Of a DNA stretch of 64,000 nucleotides, positions 42,181 through 51,455 are shown one piece after another. The notes under the pieces were generated by a model. The model worked only from the letters and a program-made list of their open reading frames with translations, was not told the origin of the DNA and searched no databases. The stretch spans positions 1 through 64,000 of the forward strand of contig DAIOKN010000004.1 of assembly GCA_036756705.1 (NCBI GenBank), written 5' to 3'. Each line of letters starts with the position of its first letter. Position 1 is the first letter of the stretch. The translations under genes were made by a program, and so were the position numbers. The stretch comes from Caproicibacter sp002399225 (GTDB lineage Bacteria; Bacillota; Clostridia; Oscillospirales; Acutalibacteraceae).

Positions 42181-42888
42181 ATGGCGACAAAGGTGCTTCC
42201 CACGCATGTGGGAATTATTATGGACGGGAACGGCCGATGGGCGAAAAAGCGGGGGCTTCCTCGCTCCGCCGGCCATGCGGCCGGCGCGGAGGTCTTTAAG
42301 ACCATCGTCCGGTACTGCAGCAAAATAGGAATTCGGTATTTGACAATCTACGCTTTTTCCACCGAAAACTGGAGGCGGCCGCAGGAGGAAGTCCTGACCC
42401 TGATCAAGCTGTTTAAAAAATACCTCAGCGATGCACTGACAAATTTTCTGGGGGAAAACATTCAGGTGCGTTTTCTCGGCGATGAGACGATCTTTGATCC
42501 CAGGCTGAGGGAGTTGATTGATGAAACCGCCAGAGTCTCAAAAGACAGGACCGGCATGGTGCTGAATGTTGCTCTGAATTACGGAGGCCGGTCGGAAATC
42601 CTCAGAGCGGCAAAATCACTGGCCGAAGATGTTCAGAACGGCATCCTGCGGCCGGAAGAAATCGATGAACAGGCCTTTTCGCGAAAACTGTATACCGCCG
42701 GCCAGCCTGACCCGGATTTAATCATCCGCCCAAGCGGTGAGCAAAGAATTTCAAATTTTCTTTTATGGCAGTCCGCTTACACGGAATTCGTTTTTATGGA
42801 TATCCTTTGGCCCGATTTTAAGCCGAAAGACCTGGACCGTGCACTGGATCTCTATGCCGCCCGTAACAGGCGTTTCGGAGGGATTTGA
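42181..42888 (+). CDS. uppS: Isoprenyl transferase (undecaprenyl diphosphate synthase)
   Basis: 235-residue cis-prenyltransferase making the C55 lipid carrier precursor for peptidoglycan. GIIMDGNGRWAKKRGLPRSA holds the catalytic Asp and the phosphate-binding loop; YAFSTENWRRP and the C-terminal RPSGEQRISNFLLWQ are present. It consumes products of the MEP pathway whose dxr and ispG follow in the same cluster. The ribosome site GGAG is somewhat distant (about 13 bases). Confidence 0.96.
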   Translation: MATKVLPTHVGIIMDGNGRWAKKRGLPRSAGHAAGAEVFKTIVRYCSKIGIRYLTIYAFSTENWRRPQEEVLTLIKLFKKYLSDALTNFLGENIQVRFLGDETIFDPRLRELIDETARVSKDRTGMVLNVALNYGGRSEILRAAKSLAEDVQNGILRPEEIDEQAFSRKLYTAGQPDPDLIIRPSGEQRISNFLLWQSAYTEFVFMDILWPDFKPKDLDRALDLYAARNRRFGGI

Positions 42889-43713
42889 TTGAGAACAAGA
42901 GTGATTTCGGGGTTGACCCTGACTTTTTTTCTGGCGGCGATTGTTGTTTGCAACAACACGGTTCCACTTGCCCTGAATTTTGCAATCGGGCTGATTTCTG
43001 TTCTTGGGGTCAATGAAATTATCACCGCCTTGGGTCTGGCAAAGCACCTGATCCTTTTGATTCCCAGTCTGCTGTTCGCGGCAGCGCTGCCGTTTCTCAC
43101 AACGCCGTTTTGGTATAATTCATCTTATTTTTTGTACACCGCCGTGGTCTTTTCGGGATTGATCGTTTATCATTCCAAAATCACCTTTCGTGAAGTCGGC
43201 GTCATTTACAGTATGTCCATGTTAATCCCGACAGCACTTTGCACAATTCTCAGTCTGAGAGAAATCGGTGGGGAACACGGGATGTTTTACGTAATTATTG
43301 GAATCTTTTCAGCATGGATGGCCGACATCGGCGCGTTTTTAGCAGGAACTTTTTTTGGAAAACACAAATTATGCCCTACGATCAGCCCGAATAAAACCAT
43401 TGAAGGCGTAGTGGGCGGCCTCATACTGAACATAGCAGCCATGCTGCTTTCCGGTTATTTGTTGCAGGCAAGCTATTATGCGTACCATCTCCGCGTATCG
43501 TATGTATCGCTGCTGCTGATCGGAATTTTTGGGACGGGAATGTCTATTCTGGGTGATTTGAGTTTTTCCCTGATCAAACGAAGCTGCCATATTAAGGACT
43601 TCAGTGAAATTATCCCGGGACATGGTGGAATTTTGGATCGCTTTGACAGCGTGATCTTTGAAGCCCCGTTTGTTTATTTCCTTGTGCAGATTCTTCCTGT
43701 TGTTCAAAATTAA
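42889..43713 (+). CDS. cdsA: Phosphatidate cytidylyltransferase
   Basis: 274-residue integral membrane enzyme (seven to eight helices) forming CDP-diacylglycerol. The CdsA signature near the C-terminus, DLSFSLIKRSCHIKDFSEII followed by PGHGGILDRFDS, is complete. TTG 42889 begins directly after the uppS stop, 6 bases from GGAGGG. Confidence 0.95.
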   Translation: MRTRVISGLTLTFFLAAIVVCNNTVPLALNFAIGLISVLGVNEIITALGLAKHLILLIPSLLFAAALPFLTTPFWYNSSYFLYTAVVFSGLIVYHSKITFREVGVIYSMSMLIPTALCTILSLREIGGEHGMFYVIIGIFSAWMADIGAFLAGTFFGKHKLCPTISPNKTIEGVVGGLILNIAAMLLSGYLLQASYYAYHLRVSYVSLLLIGIFGTGMSILGDLSFSLIKRSCHIKDFSEIIPGHGGILDRFDSVIFEAPFVYFLVQILPVVQN

Positions 43714-43721
43714 TTTTCCTC

Positions 43722-43730
43722 TGCTATAAT
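43722..43730 (+). promoter_or_regulatory. Possible internal extended -10 promoter before dxr
   Basis: TGC before TATAAT (43725-43730), 21 bases upstream of the dxr ATG; no good -35 at 17 bases. It could give dxr and downstream genes extra transcription. Confidence 0.45.
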
Positions 43731-43751
43731 CGGGATACTTGGTGAATAAAA

Positions 43752-44906
43752 ATGAAACAATGTTTATCTGTACTGGGTTCCACGGGTTCCATTGGCACCC
43801 AGACGCTGGATGTGGCTCGCAGACTGAACCTGAAGATCTGTGCCTTGGCCGCAGCTAAAAATATTTCGTTGCTGGAAAATCAAATCAGGGAGTTCCATCC
43901 CCAACTTGCCGCGGTCTTTGATCCTACCGCTGCAAAGCAACTGAAAACGGCGGTTCGCGACCTTTCCGTCCGGGTCGTAGAAGGAATGGACGGCCTGTGC
44001 GAAGCGGCCAGCTTCCCGGCGGCCGATCTTATCTGTAACTCCGTCGTCGGACTGGTCGGGCTTCGGCCGACACTGGCGTCGATTCACGCGGGAAAAGATG
44101 TTGCACTTTCCAATAAGGAAACTCTTGTGGCCGGGGGCACTCTGGTCATGCGGGAGGCGAAAGAGTGCCATGTTAGGATCCTTCCTGTTGACAGTGAACA
44201 TTCTGCCGTCTTTCAGTGTCTGCAGGGAAGTCCAGGGGACAAAGCGCTGCGCCGCATCATCTTAACAGCTTCAGGAGGGCCCTTTTTTGGAAAGACACGG
44301 CGGGAACTTCAAAGTGTGACGCCGGAGCAGGCCCTCCGGCACCCGAATTGGAAGATGGGCCCGAAAGTTACCATAGACTCTTCCACCATGATGAACAAGG
44401 GTCTGGAGGTGATTGAAGCTTCCCGCCTGTTCAGTGTTTCTGACGAACAGATCGACGTTTTGGTGCAGCGTGAAAGCGTGATTCACTCTATGGTGGAGTT
44501 TCAAGATCGGTCCGTCATTGCCCAGCTTGGTGTGCCGGATATGCGCCTGCCGATTCAATATGCCATCACTTATCCGGATCGGCTTCCCTCCGCCGTAGCG
44601 GAGCTGGATTTAGCCAAATATGGAACTTTAACCTTTTCAAGACCGGATGAAAAGACATTCCGCTGCCTTGCAGCCTGCCGGACTGCCCTGCGTCGCGGCG
44701 GCTTGGCGCCGACGGCTGCAAACGGCGCCAATGAAACGGCCGTGCAGCTTTTTTTAAAGCACAAAATATCATTCTGTGAAATCGGCGATCTGGTTTGGGC
44801 TGCGATGGAAGCTCAGCCGGACGTGGAGCGTGTTTCAAATGTGGAAGAAGTCCTCCGGGCAGACGCCCGGGCGCGCAGTTTCGTTCTTAATGCTGTCAAT
44901 ACCTGA
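43752..44906 (+). CDS. dxr: 1-deoxy-D-xylulose 5-phosphate reductoisomerase
   Basis: 384-residue NADPH-dependent enzyme forming MEP, the committed step of the MEP pathway. NADPH loop LGSTGSIGTQTLDVARRL, LSNKETLVAGG, the metal/substrate region PVDSEHSAVFQCL and the flexible loop HPNWKMGPKVTIDSSTMMNKGLE-like segment are visible. ATG 43752 has a weak GGTGA site. rseP begins 3 bases after its stop. Confidence 0.96.
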   Translation: MKQCLSVLGSTGSIGTQTLDVARRLNLKICALAAAKNISLLENQIREFHPQLAAVFDPTAAKQLKTAVRDLSVRVVEGMDGLCEAASFPAADLICNSVVGLVGLRPTLASIHAGKDVALSNKETLVAGGTLVMREAKECHVRILPVDSEHSAVFQCLQGSPGDKALRRIILTASGGPFFGKTRRELQSVTPEQALRHPNWKMGPKVTIDSSTMMNKGLEVIEASRLFSVSDEQIDVLVQRESVIHSMVEFQDRSVIAQLGVPDMRLPIQYAITYPDRLPSAVAELDLAKYGTLTFSRPDEKTFRCLAACRTALRRGGLAPTAANGANETAVQLFLKHKISFCEIGDLVWAAMEAQPDVERVSNVEEVLRADARARSFVLNAVNT

Positions 44907-44909
44907 GAG

Positions 44910-45986
44910 GTGAGTATCATTATCAAGGCAATTCTGATTATCCTGGCGGTTCTGCTGTTTGGATTCATGATTTTTATCCATGAATTCGGCCATTTCTTTA
45001 CGGCAAAATTATGTGGGATCCGCGTCAATGAATTTGCAATTGGGATGGGTCCGACTCTGTTTCATATTCAGGGGAAAGAGACCCGCTATTCTCTTCGCCT
45101 GCTGCCGATCGGCGGCTTCTGCGCCATGGAAGGCGAGGACGAGGAAAGCGGAGACCAGCGCTCTTTTGGCCAAAAGCCGGTTTGGAAACGGGCTTTGGTA
45201 GTCGTTATGGGCGCCGTGATGAACATTGTGCTCGGACTCGTTTTGATGATGCTCCTTTTGGGGCAGGAGACGGCGTTTTCCTCCACTACGATTTCTCAGT
45301 TCGATCATAACTCTGCGCTTCAGCAGGCAGGACTGAAGCGGGGGGATGAATTTCTTTCCGTGGATCATTACCGCATCTACGGCGACCGCGATCTGAGTTT
45401 TGCTCTGGCTACAGCAAATCCCAGTTCCGTCGACATCGAGGTCCTGCGGAACGGCAAAACGCTTTCCTTCAACAATGTGAAATTTCACAGCCGGAAAGTG
45501 AATGGAAAAAATTATCTGACTCTGGATTTCTTCGTTATGCCGATTCAAAAAAGCTTTGGCACGCTGATTTCAAAGTCCGTTCAGGATACGGTTTCCACCG
45601 TCCGCATGGTTTGGTACAGCCTGGTGGGGTTTGTGACGGGAAAGTTCGGATTTAATGATGTTGCCGGACCGGTCGGTGCCGTCAGTGCCATCAATCAGGC
45701 GGCTTCTGCGGGGCTTGCCCAGAGCTTCCTGGCCGGTCTGGAAAATATTCTATATATGATTATGGTCCTGACGGTTAACCTCGGCGTGGTCAACTTGATG
45801 CCGTTCCCGGCCTTGGACGGCGGGAAACTGCTGTTTCTGCTTGTGGAAGCCGTGCGCCGCAAGCCGCTGCAGCAGAAATATGTGGGAGTCGTTGAAACGG
45901 CTGGATTCTGCCTGCTGATGGGCTTTATGGTGGTTGTGACCTACAGCGATATCCTAAGGCTGATTACAGGAAAGGGGCTGGGCTGA
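44910..45986 (+). CDS. rseP: Site-2 protease family zinc metalloprotease (RseP/RasP)
   Basis: 358-residue intramembrane M50 protease. HEFGH (residues 24-28) gives two zinc ligands; a PDZ domain spans about 105-190; the third ligand is in LMPFPALDGGKL. It cleaves membrane-anchored anti-sigma factors and signal peptides. The start is unsettled: GTG 44910 has no ribosome site before it, whereas AGAGGTGAG (44905-44913) would fit ATT 44919 or ATC 44916. I give the GTG conventionally. The dxr-rseP-ispG order is typical for Clostridia. Confidence 0.93.
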   Translation: MSIIIKAILIILAVLLFGFMIFIHEFGHFFTAKLCGIRVNEFAIGMGPTLFHIQGKETRYSLRLLPIGGFCAMEGEDEESGDQRSFGQKPVWKRALVVVMGAVMNIVLGLVLMMLLLGQETAFSSTTISQFDHNSALQQAGLKRGDEFLSVDHYRIYGDRDLSFALATANPSSVDIEVLRNGKTLSFNNVKFHSRKVNGKNYLTLDFFVMPIQKSFGTLISKSVQDTVSTVRMVWYSLVGFVTGKFGFNDVAGPVGAVSAINQAASAGLAQSFLAGLENILYMIMVLTVNLGVVNLMPFPALDGGKLLFLLVEAVRRKPLQQKYVGVVETAGFCLLMGFMVVVTYSDILRLITGKGLG

Positions 45987-45989
45987 GCA

Positions 45990-47030
45990 TTGAGAAACTC
46001 GCGTATAGTTCACGTCGGCTCCACAGCCGTGGGCGGGGGAGCCAAAATCACGGTACAGTCGATGCTGAACCGCCCGGCGGATGATCTGGAGGGAAACGCT
46101 GCTCAGGCGGCAGCGTTGGAACGGGCCGGCTGTGAAATCCTGCGGGTTGCGGTTCCGGACAGCCGCGCGGTGCGCCTTGTGCCCGCGATTAAGCGATCGG
46201 TCAGAATTCCCATTGTGGCAGATATTCATTTTGACTACAGGCTTGCCGTCGCCTGCGCGGAAGCGGGAGCGGACGCCATCCGGATTAATCCCGGGAACAT
46301 CGGTTCCGACGAACGGGTGAGGGCAGTGGCGGCCGCCTGCGCCGATCATGGGATCCCAATTCGGATCGGTGTGAATTCCGGTTCTCTGGAAAAAGACCTG
46401 CTGGAAAAATACGGCGGCCCGGCCCCTCAGGCGCTGGCGGAAAGCGCTTTGCGTCATGCCTCTTTGCTGGAAAAATTCAGGTTTCATCAAATCGTAATTT
46501 CAATTAAATCTTCCGACGTCGGCAAAATGATTCAGGCGAATGAGCTGGTGGCGAAACAGTGCGATTACCCGCTCCATCTGGGCGTGACGGAAGCGGGCAG
46601 CGAACGCATGGGGATCATCAAGTCGGCAATCGGAATCGGTTCCCTGCTGCAAAGGGGAATCGGCGATACCATCCGCGTTTCCCTGACCGCCGACCCGGTG
46701 CGCGAAGTGGCGGCTGGGCTCGACGTGCTGAAAGCGCTTTCCCTGCGCCGGGGGCTTCGAATTGTCTCCTGCCCAACCTGCGGGAGGACAAAGATCGACC
46801 TGATCTCCCTTGTCAACGAAGTGGAAAAGAGGCTGGCCGGCTGCCAGAAAGATTTGACGGTCGCATTGATGGGCTGTGCCGTCAACGGCCCTGGCGAGGC
46901 CAGAGAAGCGGATATCGGTATTGCCGGCGGCGACGGAGCGGGCCTGATTTTTAAAAAGGGAAAAATTATTCGGAAGGTTCCGGAAGACCGGCTGGTAGAT
47001 GCCCTTTTAGAGGAAATCAATCAAATGTAA
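45990..47030 (+). CDS. ispG: 4-hydroxy-3-methylbut-2-en-1-yl diphosphate synthase
   Basis: 346-residue iron-sulfur enzyme, the penultimate MEP step. TIM-barrel half with VQSMLNRP, VADIHFDYRLA, RINPGNIG; the C-terminal part has the cluster cysteines in SCPTCGRT and GCAVNGPGEA. The start is TTG 45990 (MRNSRIVHVGST), with only a distant GGGG upstream, so translation may depend on rseP read-through. It is the compact bacterial form without the large insertion seen in plants. Confidence 0.95.
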   Translation: MRNSRIVHVGSTAVGGGAKITVQSMLNRPADDLEGNAAQAAALERAGCEILRVAVPDSRAVRLVPAIKRSVRIPIVADIHFDYRLAVACAEAGADAIRINPGNIGSDERVRAVAAACADHGIPIRIGVNSGSLEKDLLEKYGGPAPQALAESALRHASLLEKFRFHQIVISIKSSDVGKMIQANELVAKQCDYPLHLGVTEAGSERMGIIKSAIGIGSLLQRGIGDTIRVSLTADPVREVAAGLDVLKALSLRRGLRIVSCPTCGRTKIDLISLVNEVEKRLAGCQKDLTVALMGCAVNGPGEAREADIGIAGGDGAGLIFKKGKIIRKVPEDRLVDALLEEINQM

Positions 47031-47043
47031 AGGATGAAGGCCA

Positions 47044-50000
47044 TTGCAAAAGTTTGGGGACTTTTTTCATGAATACATAGATGTTTCCCAATTTCCAGAG
47101 CCGGTCAGGGAGGGAACGATTGCTTCCCTTCAAATTGATTCCGGGATTAGGGCGCTGACGGCCAGCGTCCTTTTTCCGTCTTTGGTGGAACGGGATATCC
47201 TCGACGGTGTGGAGCGCAGCATTATTTCCTGCAAGCCGCTCCGGCTTTCGAAAGCCTGCGTGAAACCTACTTTCCCGCAGGCTTCTTTTTCGGTCGGCTA
47301 TTATCCCAGTCTGGTGATGGAACTCAAGCGCCGGGAAGCCAGCTTGAACGGAACCTTTACGGATTCGGAAGCAACGCTGGAAAACGGATGTCTGCTGATT
47401 CAGCTGAAGCACGGCGGCGGAGAATTCTTGAAAGCTCGCCATGTGGATCGGATGCTGGCCGATCTGATCCGTGAGGAATTCGGGCTCAGCCTGAAAGTTG
47501 AGTTCGGCGGCGTTCTGGCCGCCGAGCCGGGGGCAACCGCGTTTATCAACCGGAAACTGGTTCGGGAAGAGGCACGCCGCAGAAAAGAGATCGTTGAACA
47601 GGTAGAGTCGGAGGAATCATCTCTTCACAGTACCTCAGCTCTAAAAACCATCAGCGTGCGGGAAGGGGAGACTCTTTACCCGACCATCATTCCAGGCAGC
47701 GCCAGAGAGATTTACGGGCATCTGCCGCGCTCCAAGCCGATCTCAATTTCCAAAATCACACCGGATATCGGCAGTGCGACCATCTGGGGAGAAATCTTTT
47801 CCGTCGAACAAAGGGCGACCCGCGACAAACAGCGCAAAATTTATTCCATCAATCTGACGGATTATACCGGTTCCATCACGCTGAAAGTCATAGAGATGGC
47901 CACCCAATGCAAAACGTTGGACACGCTTGCAAAGGGGATGTCCATTCTGGTCCGCGGGGACGTGGAATACGACAAATATGACCATGAGATTGTTCTCCGC
48001 CCGAAAAGCATCGCAACCGTAAAGCAGGTGGAGGTGATGGACGACGCGGAGGAAAAACGCGTTGAGCTGCATCTTCACTCCAACATGTCCGCCATGGACG
48101 GAGTTAATTCTGTTTCCGATTTAATCCGCCGCGCCGCCAAGTGGGGGCACAAGGCCGTCGCCGTGACTGACCATGGAGTGGTACAGGCGTTCCCGGATGC
48201 GATGAACACTGCGGAGGAGCTTGCAAAAAAGGGAACACCGATTAAAATTCTTTATGGCACGGAAGCTTATTTTGTCAACGATCTGGTTCCGGCTGTTAAG
48301 GGAAACGACAACAGGGCGCTTTCGGGCGAATTCATCGCCTTTGACATTGAGACCACAGGGCTGAGCCCCACGACGGACCGCATCACGGAAATCGGTGCGG
48401 TCCGCCTGGTCGGAGGCCAGGTCAAGGATTCTTTTGATACCTTTGTCAATCCGGAGAGGGGAATCCCGGCGAAGATTATAGAGCTGACCGGAATCACGGA
48501 CGCGATGGTGCGGGACGCGCCGTCGGAACGCCAGGCTTTGGAACAATTCTTTCGGTTTTGCGGGAATGATGCGGTGCTGATTGCCCATAACGCCGATTTT
48601 GACACTTCCTTTATCCGTGTTGCAGCAGACCGCAGCGGCTTTCCTTTTGAAAACACCTATATCGATACCGTTCCGATGTGCCGTTCCCTGCTGCGGGGAA
48701 TCAAAAATGTTAAGCTGGACACCGTTGCAAAATATCTGAAGCTGGCTCCGTTCCATCATCACCGCGCCTGCGACGATGCCGCGGTGCTCGGCCGGATTTT
48801 TTTATGCCTGATTCAGAGGCTAACGGAGGATACCAGCGCGAAAACGGTGCAGGATATCAATAGCTGCCTGGCCGGCGGCGATATCAAAAAGATGAAGTCC
48901 TACCATATGATATTAATCGCAAAAAATCAGACGGGCCTGAAAAACCTATACAAGCTGATTTCCCAGTCGCATTTAAAGTATTTTTATCGGAACCCGCGCA
49001 TCCCAAAATCGGAGCTGATCAAATACCGCGACGGACTTCTGGTTGGCAGTGCCTGTGAAGCGGGAGAACTTTACAGAGCAATTACCGGTGCGCAGCCGTG
49101 GCCGGCACTGTGTAAGATCGCGTCGTTTTACGATTATCTGGAAATTCAGCCGGTCGGGAACAACCAGTTTATGGTGCGGGAAGGACTGGTCCCGGACGAA
49201 GAGAAAATCCGGGACTTCAACCGCACGGTGGTTAAGCTGGGTGAAACGCTGCATCTGCCGGTTGTGGCAACCTGCGATGTCCATTTTATGGACCCGAAGG
49301 ACGGAGATTACCGTAAAATTCTGATGCATGCCCTCGGCTTTAAAGACGCGGAAGAGCAGGCCCCGCTTTATTTCCGCACCACGAAAGAAATGCTGAAGGA
49401 ATTTGCTTACCTGGGAAAGGAAAAGGCGTATGAGGTTGTGGTGAAAAACACTAACCTCGTCGCGGACATGGCGGAAGAAATCCGGCCGATCCCAAAGGGG
49501 ACTTTCCCGCCGTTTATTGAAGGCGCGGAAGAGCAGCTCACCAGCATCACTTGGAACCGCGCCAAAGAAGTGTACGGCGACCCGTTGCCGGATCGGGTGA
49601 AAAATCGGCTGGAAAGAGAACTCGGCTCCATCACAAAGCACGGTTTCTCCATCCTGTATATGATCGCGCAGAAGCTGGTGGCAGATTCGGTTGCTCACGG
49701 GTATCTGGTTGGGTCGCGTGGCTCGGTCGGCTCTTCGTTTGTCGCAAATCTGGCCGGTATTTCGGAAGTCAACCCGCTGGAGCCCCACTATGTCTGTCCG
49801 AAGTGCAAGCACAGTGAATTTATTACCGACGGAAGCGTCGGCAGCGGCTTCGACCTTCCGCCCAAAAAATGCCCGGTCTGCGGCACGGAATACAACCGGG
49901 ACGGGCACACGATTCCATTTGAAACCTTTCTGGGATTCGACGGGGACAAGACCCCGGATATCGACCTGAATTTTTCCGGCGAATATCAGTCAAGCGCTCA

Positions 50001-51384
50001 CCGCTACACGGAAAAACTGTTTGGAAAAGACCATGTGTTCAAAGCCGGGACCATTGCCACGGTTGCCGACAAAACTGCGCTGGGCTTTGTAAAAAAATAT
50101 GAAGAAGACAGAGAGATCGTCCTCCACCGGGCGGAAGAACTTCGGCTCGCGGCGGGCTGCACAGGTGTGAAACGCACCACCGGCCAGCATCCCGGCGGCA
50201 TGGTTGTCGTTCCAAAAGGGAAAGAGGTTTTCGATTTTTGCCCGGTGCAGCACCCGGCCAATGACCAGAACTCCGACAGCATCACGACGCATTTCGATTT
50301 CCATTCCATCCATGACACCATCTGCAAGCTGGATGAGCTTGGGCATGATGTCCCGACAATTTACCGCTATCTGGAGGATTACACGGGCATCCCCGTTATG
50401 AGCGTTTCCATGAGCGACCCGCAGGTGATGTCGCTGTTCACTTCCACAGAGGCGCTTGGAGTCAAGCCGGAGGACATCAATTCCAAAACCGGGACGTTTT
50501 CCCTGCCGGAAGTCGGCACCAGCTTTGTGCGCCAGATGCTGATTGAGTCCCAGCCTAAAACTTTTTCGGATCTGCTGCAGATTTCCGGTCTTTCCCACGG
50601 AACGGATGTCTGGATCGGCAATGCGCAGGAGCTGATCAAAAACGGAACCTGTTCCATTTCGGAAGTGATCGGAACGCGCGACAGCATTATGACCTATCTT
50701 CTCCACAAAGGATTGGAGCCGAAAATGGCGTTTAAAATCATGGAGATCACCCGAAAGGGAAAAGCGCCAAAGCTGCTGACCGAGGATTATATCCAGGCGA
50801 TGAAGGACCACGGCGTACCCCAGTGGTACATCGATTCGTGCATGAAGATCAAATATATGTTCCCGAAAGCGCATGCGGCTGCCTACATGATTTCGACTCT
50901 CCGCCTCGGGTGGTACAAGGTCCATCGGCCCGTCGAATACTACGCCGCCTACTTCACCGTACGCGGCGAGGATTTCGACGGCGCCCTTGTCATGCAGGGC
51001 CGGGAGGCGGTTCGGCGCCGGATGAATGAAATCGCCATGAAAGGCAGAGACGCCACGGCGAAGGAAGAAGCCGCCTACTCCACCCTGCAAATTGTCAATG
51101 AGATGCTGGCGCGCGGAATCGAGGTCCTTCCCATCGATCTTTATCAATCCGCTGCGAAGAAATTCTTAGTGGAAGACAAAAAAATCCGGTTGCCGTTCCT
51201 TTCCCTCTCGGGAGTCGGGGAGGCTGCGGCCAACAGTCTGGAGGAAGCTGGAAAACAGGGCCCTTATATCTCCGTCGACGATTTGCAGGCCCGATCCAAA
51301 GTTTCAAAATCTGTAATTGAGACTTTTGAGACGGCCGGCGTGCTGAAAGATCTTCCCAAAAGCAGCCAGATGTCTCTGTTTTAG
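47044..51384 (+). CDS. polC: DNA polymerase III PolC-type alpha subunit
   Basis: 1446-residue Gram-positive replicative polymerase. Order: N-terminal domain, OB fold (ATIWGEIFSVEQ), PHP domain (ELHLHSNMSAMDG, AVTDHG), with the DnaQ-type proofreading exonuclease inserted (FDIETTGLSP near 432, IAHNADFD), then the C-family polymerase core with PDIDLNFSGEYQ near 970 and a four-cysteine zinc site (CPKCK near 918, CPVCG near 944), ending KSSQMSLF. TTG 47044 starts the frame. The stop at 51382-51384 abuts the his promoter -35. Confidence 0.98.
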   Translation: MQKFGDFFHEYIDVSQFPEPVREGTIASLQIDSGIRALTASVLFPSLVERDILDGVERSIISCKPLRLSKACVKPTFPQASFSVGYYPSLVMELKRREASLNGTFTDSEATLENGCLLIQLKHGGGEFLKARHVDRMLADLIREEFGLSLKVEFGGVLAAEPGATAFINRKLVREEARRRKEIVEQVESEESSLHSTSALKTISVREGETLYPTIIPGSAREIYGHLPRSKPISISKITPDIGSATIWGEIFSVEQRATRDKQRKIYSINLTDYTGSITLKVIEMATQCKTLDTLAKGMSILVRGDVEYDKYDHEIVLRPKSIATVKQVEVMDDAEEKRVELHLHSNMSAMDGVNSVSDLIRRAAKWGHKAVAVTDHGVVQAFPDAMNTAEELAKKGTPIKILYGTEAYFVNDLVPAVKGNDNRALSGEFIAFDIETTGLSPTTDRITEIGAVRLVGGQVKDSFDTFVNPERGIPAKIIELTGITDAMVRDAPSERQALEQFFRFCGNDAVLIAHNADFDTSFIRVAADRSGFPFENTYIDTVPMCRSLLRGIKNVKLDTVAKYLKLAPFHHHRACDDAAVLGRIFLCLIQRLTEDTSAKTVQDINSCLAGGDIKKMKSYHMILIAKNQTGLKNLYKLISQSHLKYFYRNPRIPKSELIKYRDGLLVGSACEAGELYRAITGAQPWPALCKIASFYDYLEIQPVGNNQFMVREGLVPDEEKIRDFNRTVVKLGETLHLPVVATCDVHFMDPKDGDYRKILMHALGFKDAEEQAPLYFRTTKEMLKEFAYLGKEKAYEVVVKNTNLVADMAEEIRPIPKGTFPPFIEGAEEQLTSITWNRAKEVYGDPLPDRVKNRLERELGSITKHGFSILYMIAQKLVADSVAHGYLVGSRGSVGSSFVANLAGISEVNPLEPHYVCPKCKHSEFITDGSVGSGFDLPPKKCPVCGTEYNRDGHTIPFETFLGFDGDKTPDIDLNFSGEYQSSAHRYTEKLFGKDHVFKAGTIATVADKTALGFVKKYEEDREIVLHRAEELRLAAGCTGVKRTTGQHPGGMVVVPKGKEVFDFCPVQHPANDQNSDSITTHFDFHSIHDTICKLDELGHDVPTIYRYLEDYTGIPVMSVSMSDPQVMSLFTSTEALGVKPEDINSKTGTFSLPEVGTSFVRQMLIESQPKTFSDLLQISGLSHGTDVWIGNAQELIKNGTCSISEVIGTRDSIMTYLLHKGLEPKMAFKIMEITRKGKAPKLLTEDYIQAMKDHGVPQWYIDSCMKIKYMFPKAHAAAYMISTLRLGWYKVHRPVEYYAAYFTVRGEDFDGALVMQGREAVRRRMNEIAMKGRDATAKEEAAYSTLQIVNEMLARGIEVLPIDLYQSAAKKFLVEDKKIRLPFLSLSGVGEAAANSLEEAGKQGPYISVDDLQARSKVSKSVIETFETAGVLKDLPKSSQMSLF

Positions 51385-51413
51385 TTGACAACGCAATTTT
51401 ATCGTGCTATCAT
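51385..51413 (+). promoter_or_regulatory. Sigma-A promoter of the histidine operon
   Basis: TTGACA (51385-51390), 17-base spacer, TATCAT (51408-51413) with TGC just before it (extended -10). It begins directly after the polC stop codon. Confidence 0.85.
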
Positions 51414-51427
51414 GGTAGCACGATAAA
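51398..51427. promoter_or_regulatory. 30-bp near-perfect palindromic operator over the his promoter
   Basis: TTTATCGTGCTA (51398-51409) and TAGCACGATAAA (51416-51427) are exact inverted repeats around TCATGG, whose inner CATG is itself symmetric; only one base pair of the 30-bp palindrome is broken. It covers the -10 and the expected start, the geometry of a repressor site. A TrpR-superfamily HisR/YerC-type repressor is the natural candidate from known his regulation in Firmicutes, but I could not check the motif and no such gene is in the window. Confidence 0.75.
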
Positions 51428-51455
51428 GCGATCTGCAGAGTAAGGAGCGCCGTTC

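Noticed and set aside
49990..51147. 385-codon minus-strand frame opposite polC
   Set aside because: Antisense shadow without start signals.
51391..51455. T-box or attenuator before hisZ
   Set aside because: Leader is about 35 bases; the palindrome has no T-run after it, so an operator explains it better than a terminator.
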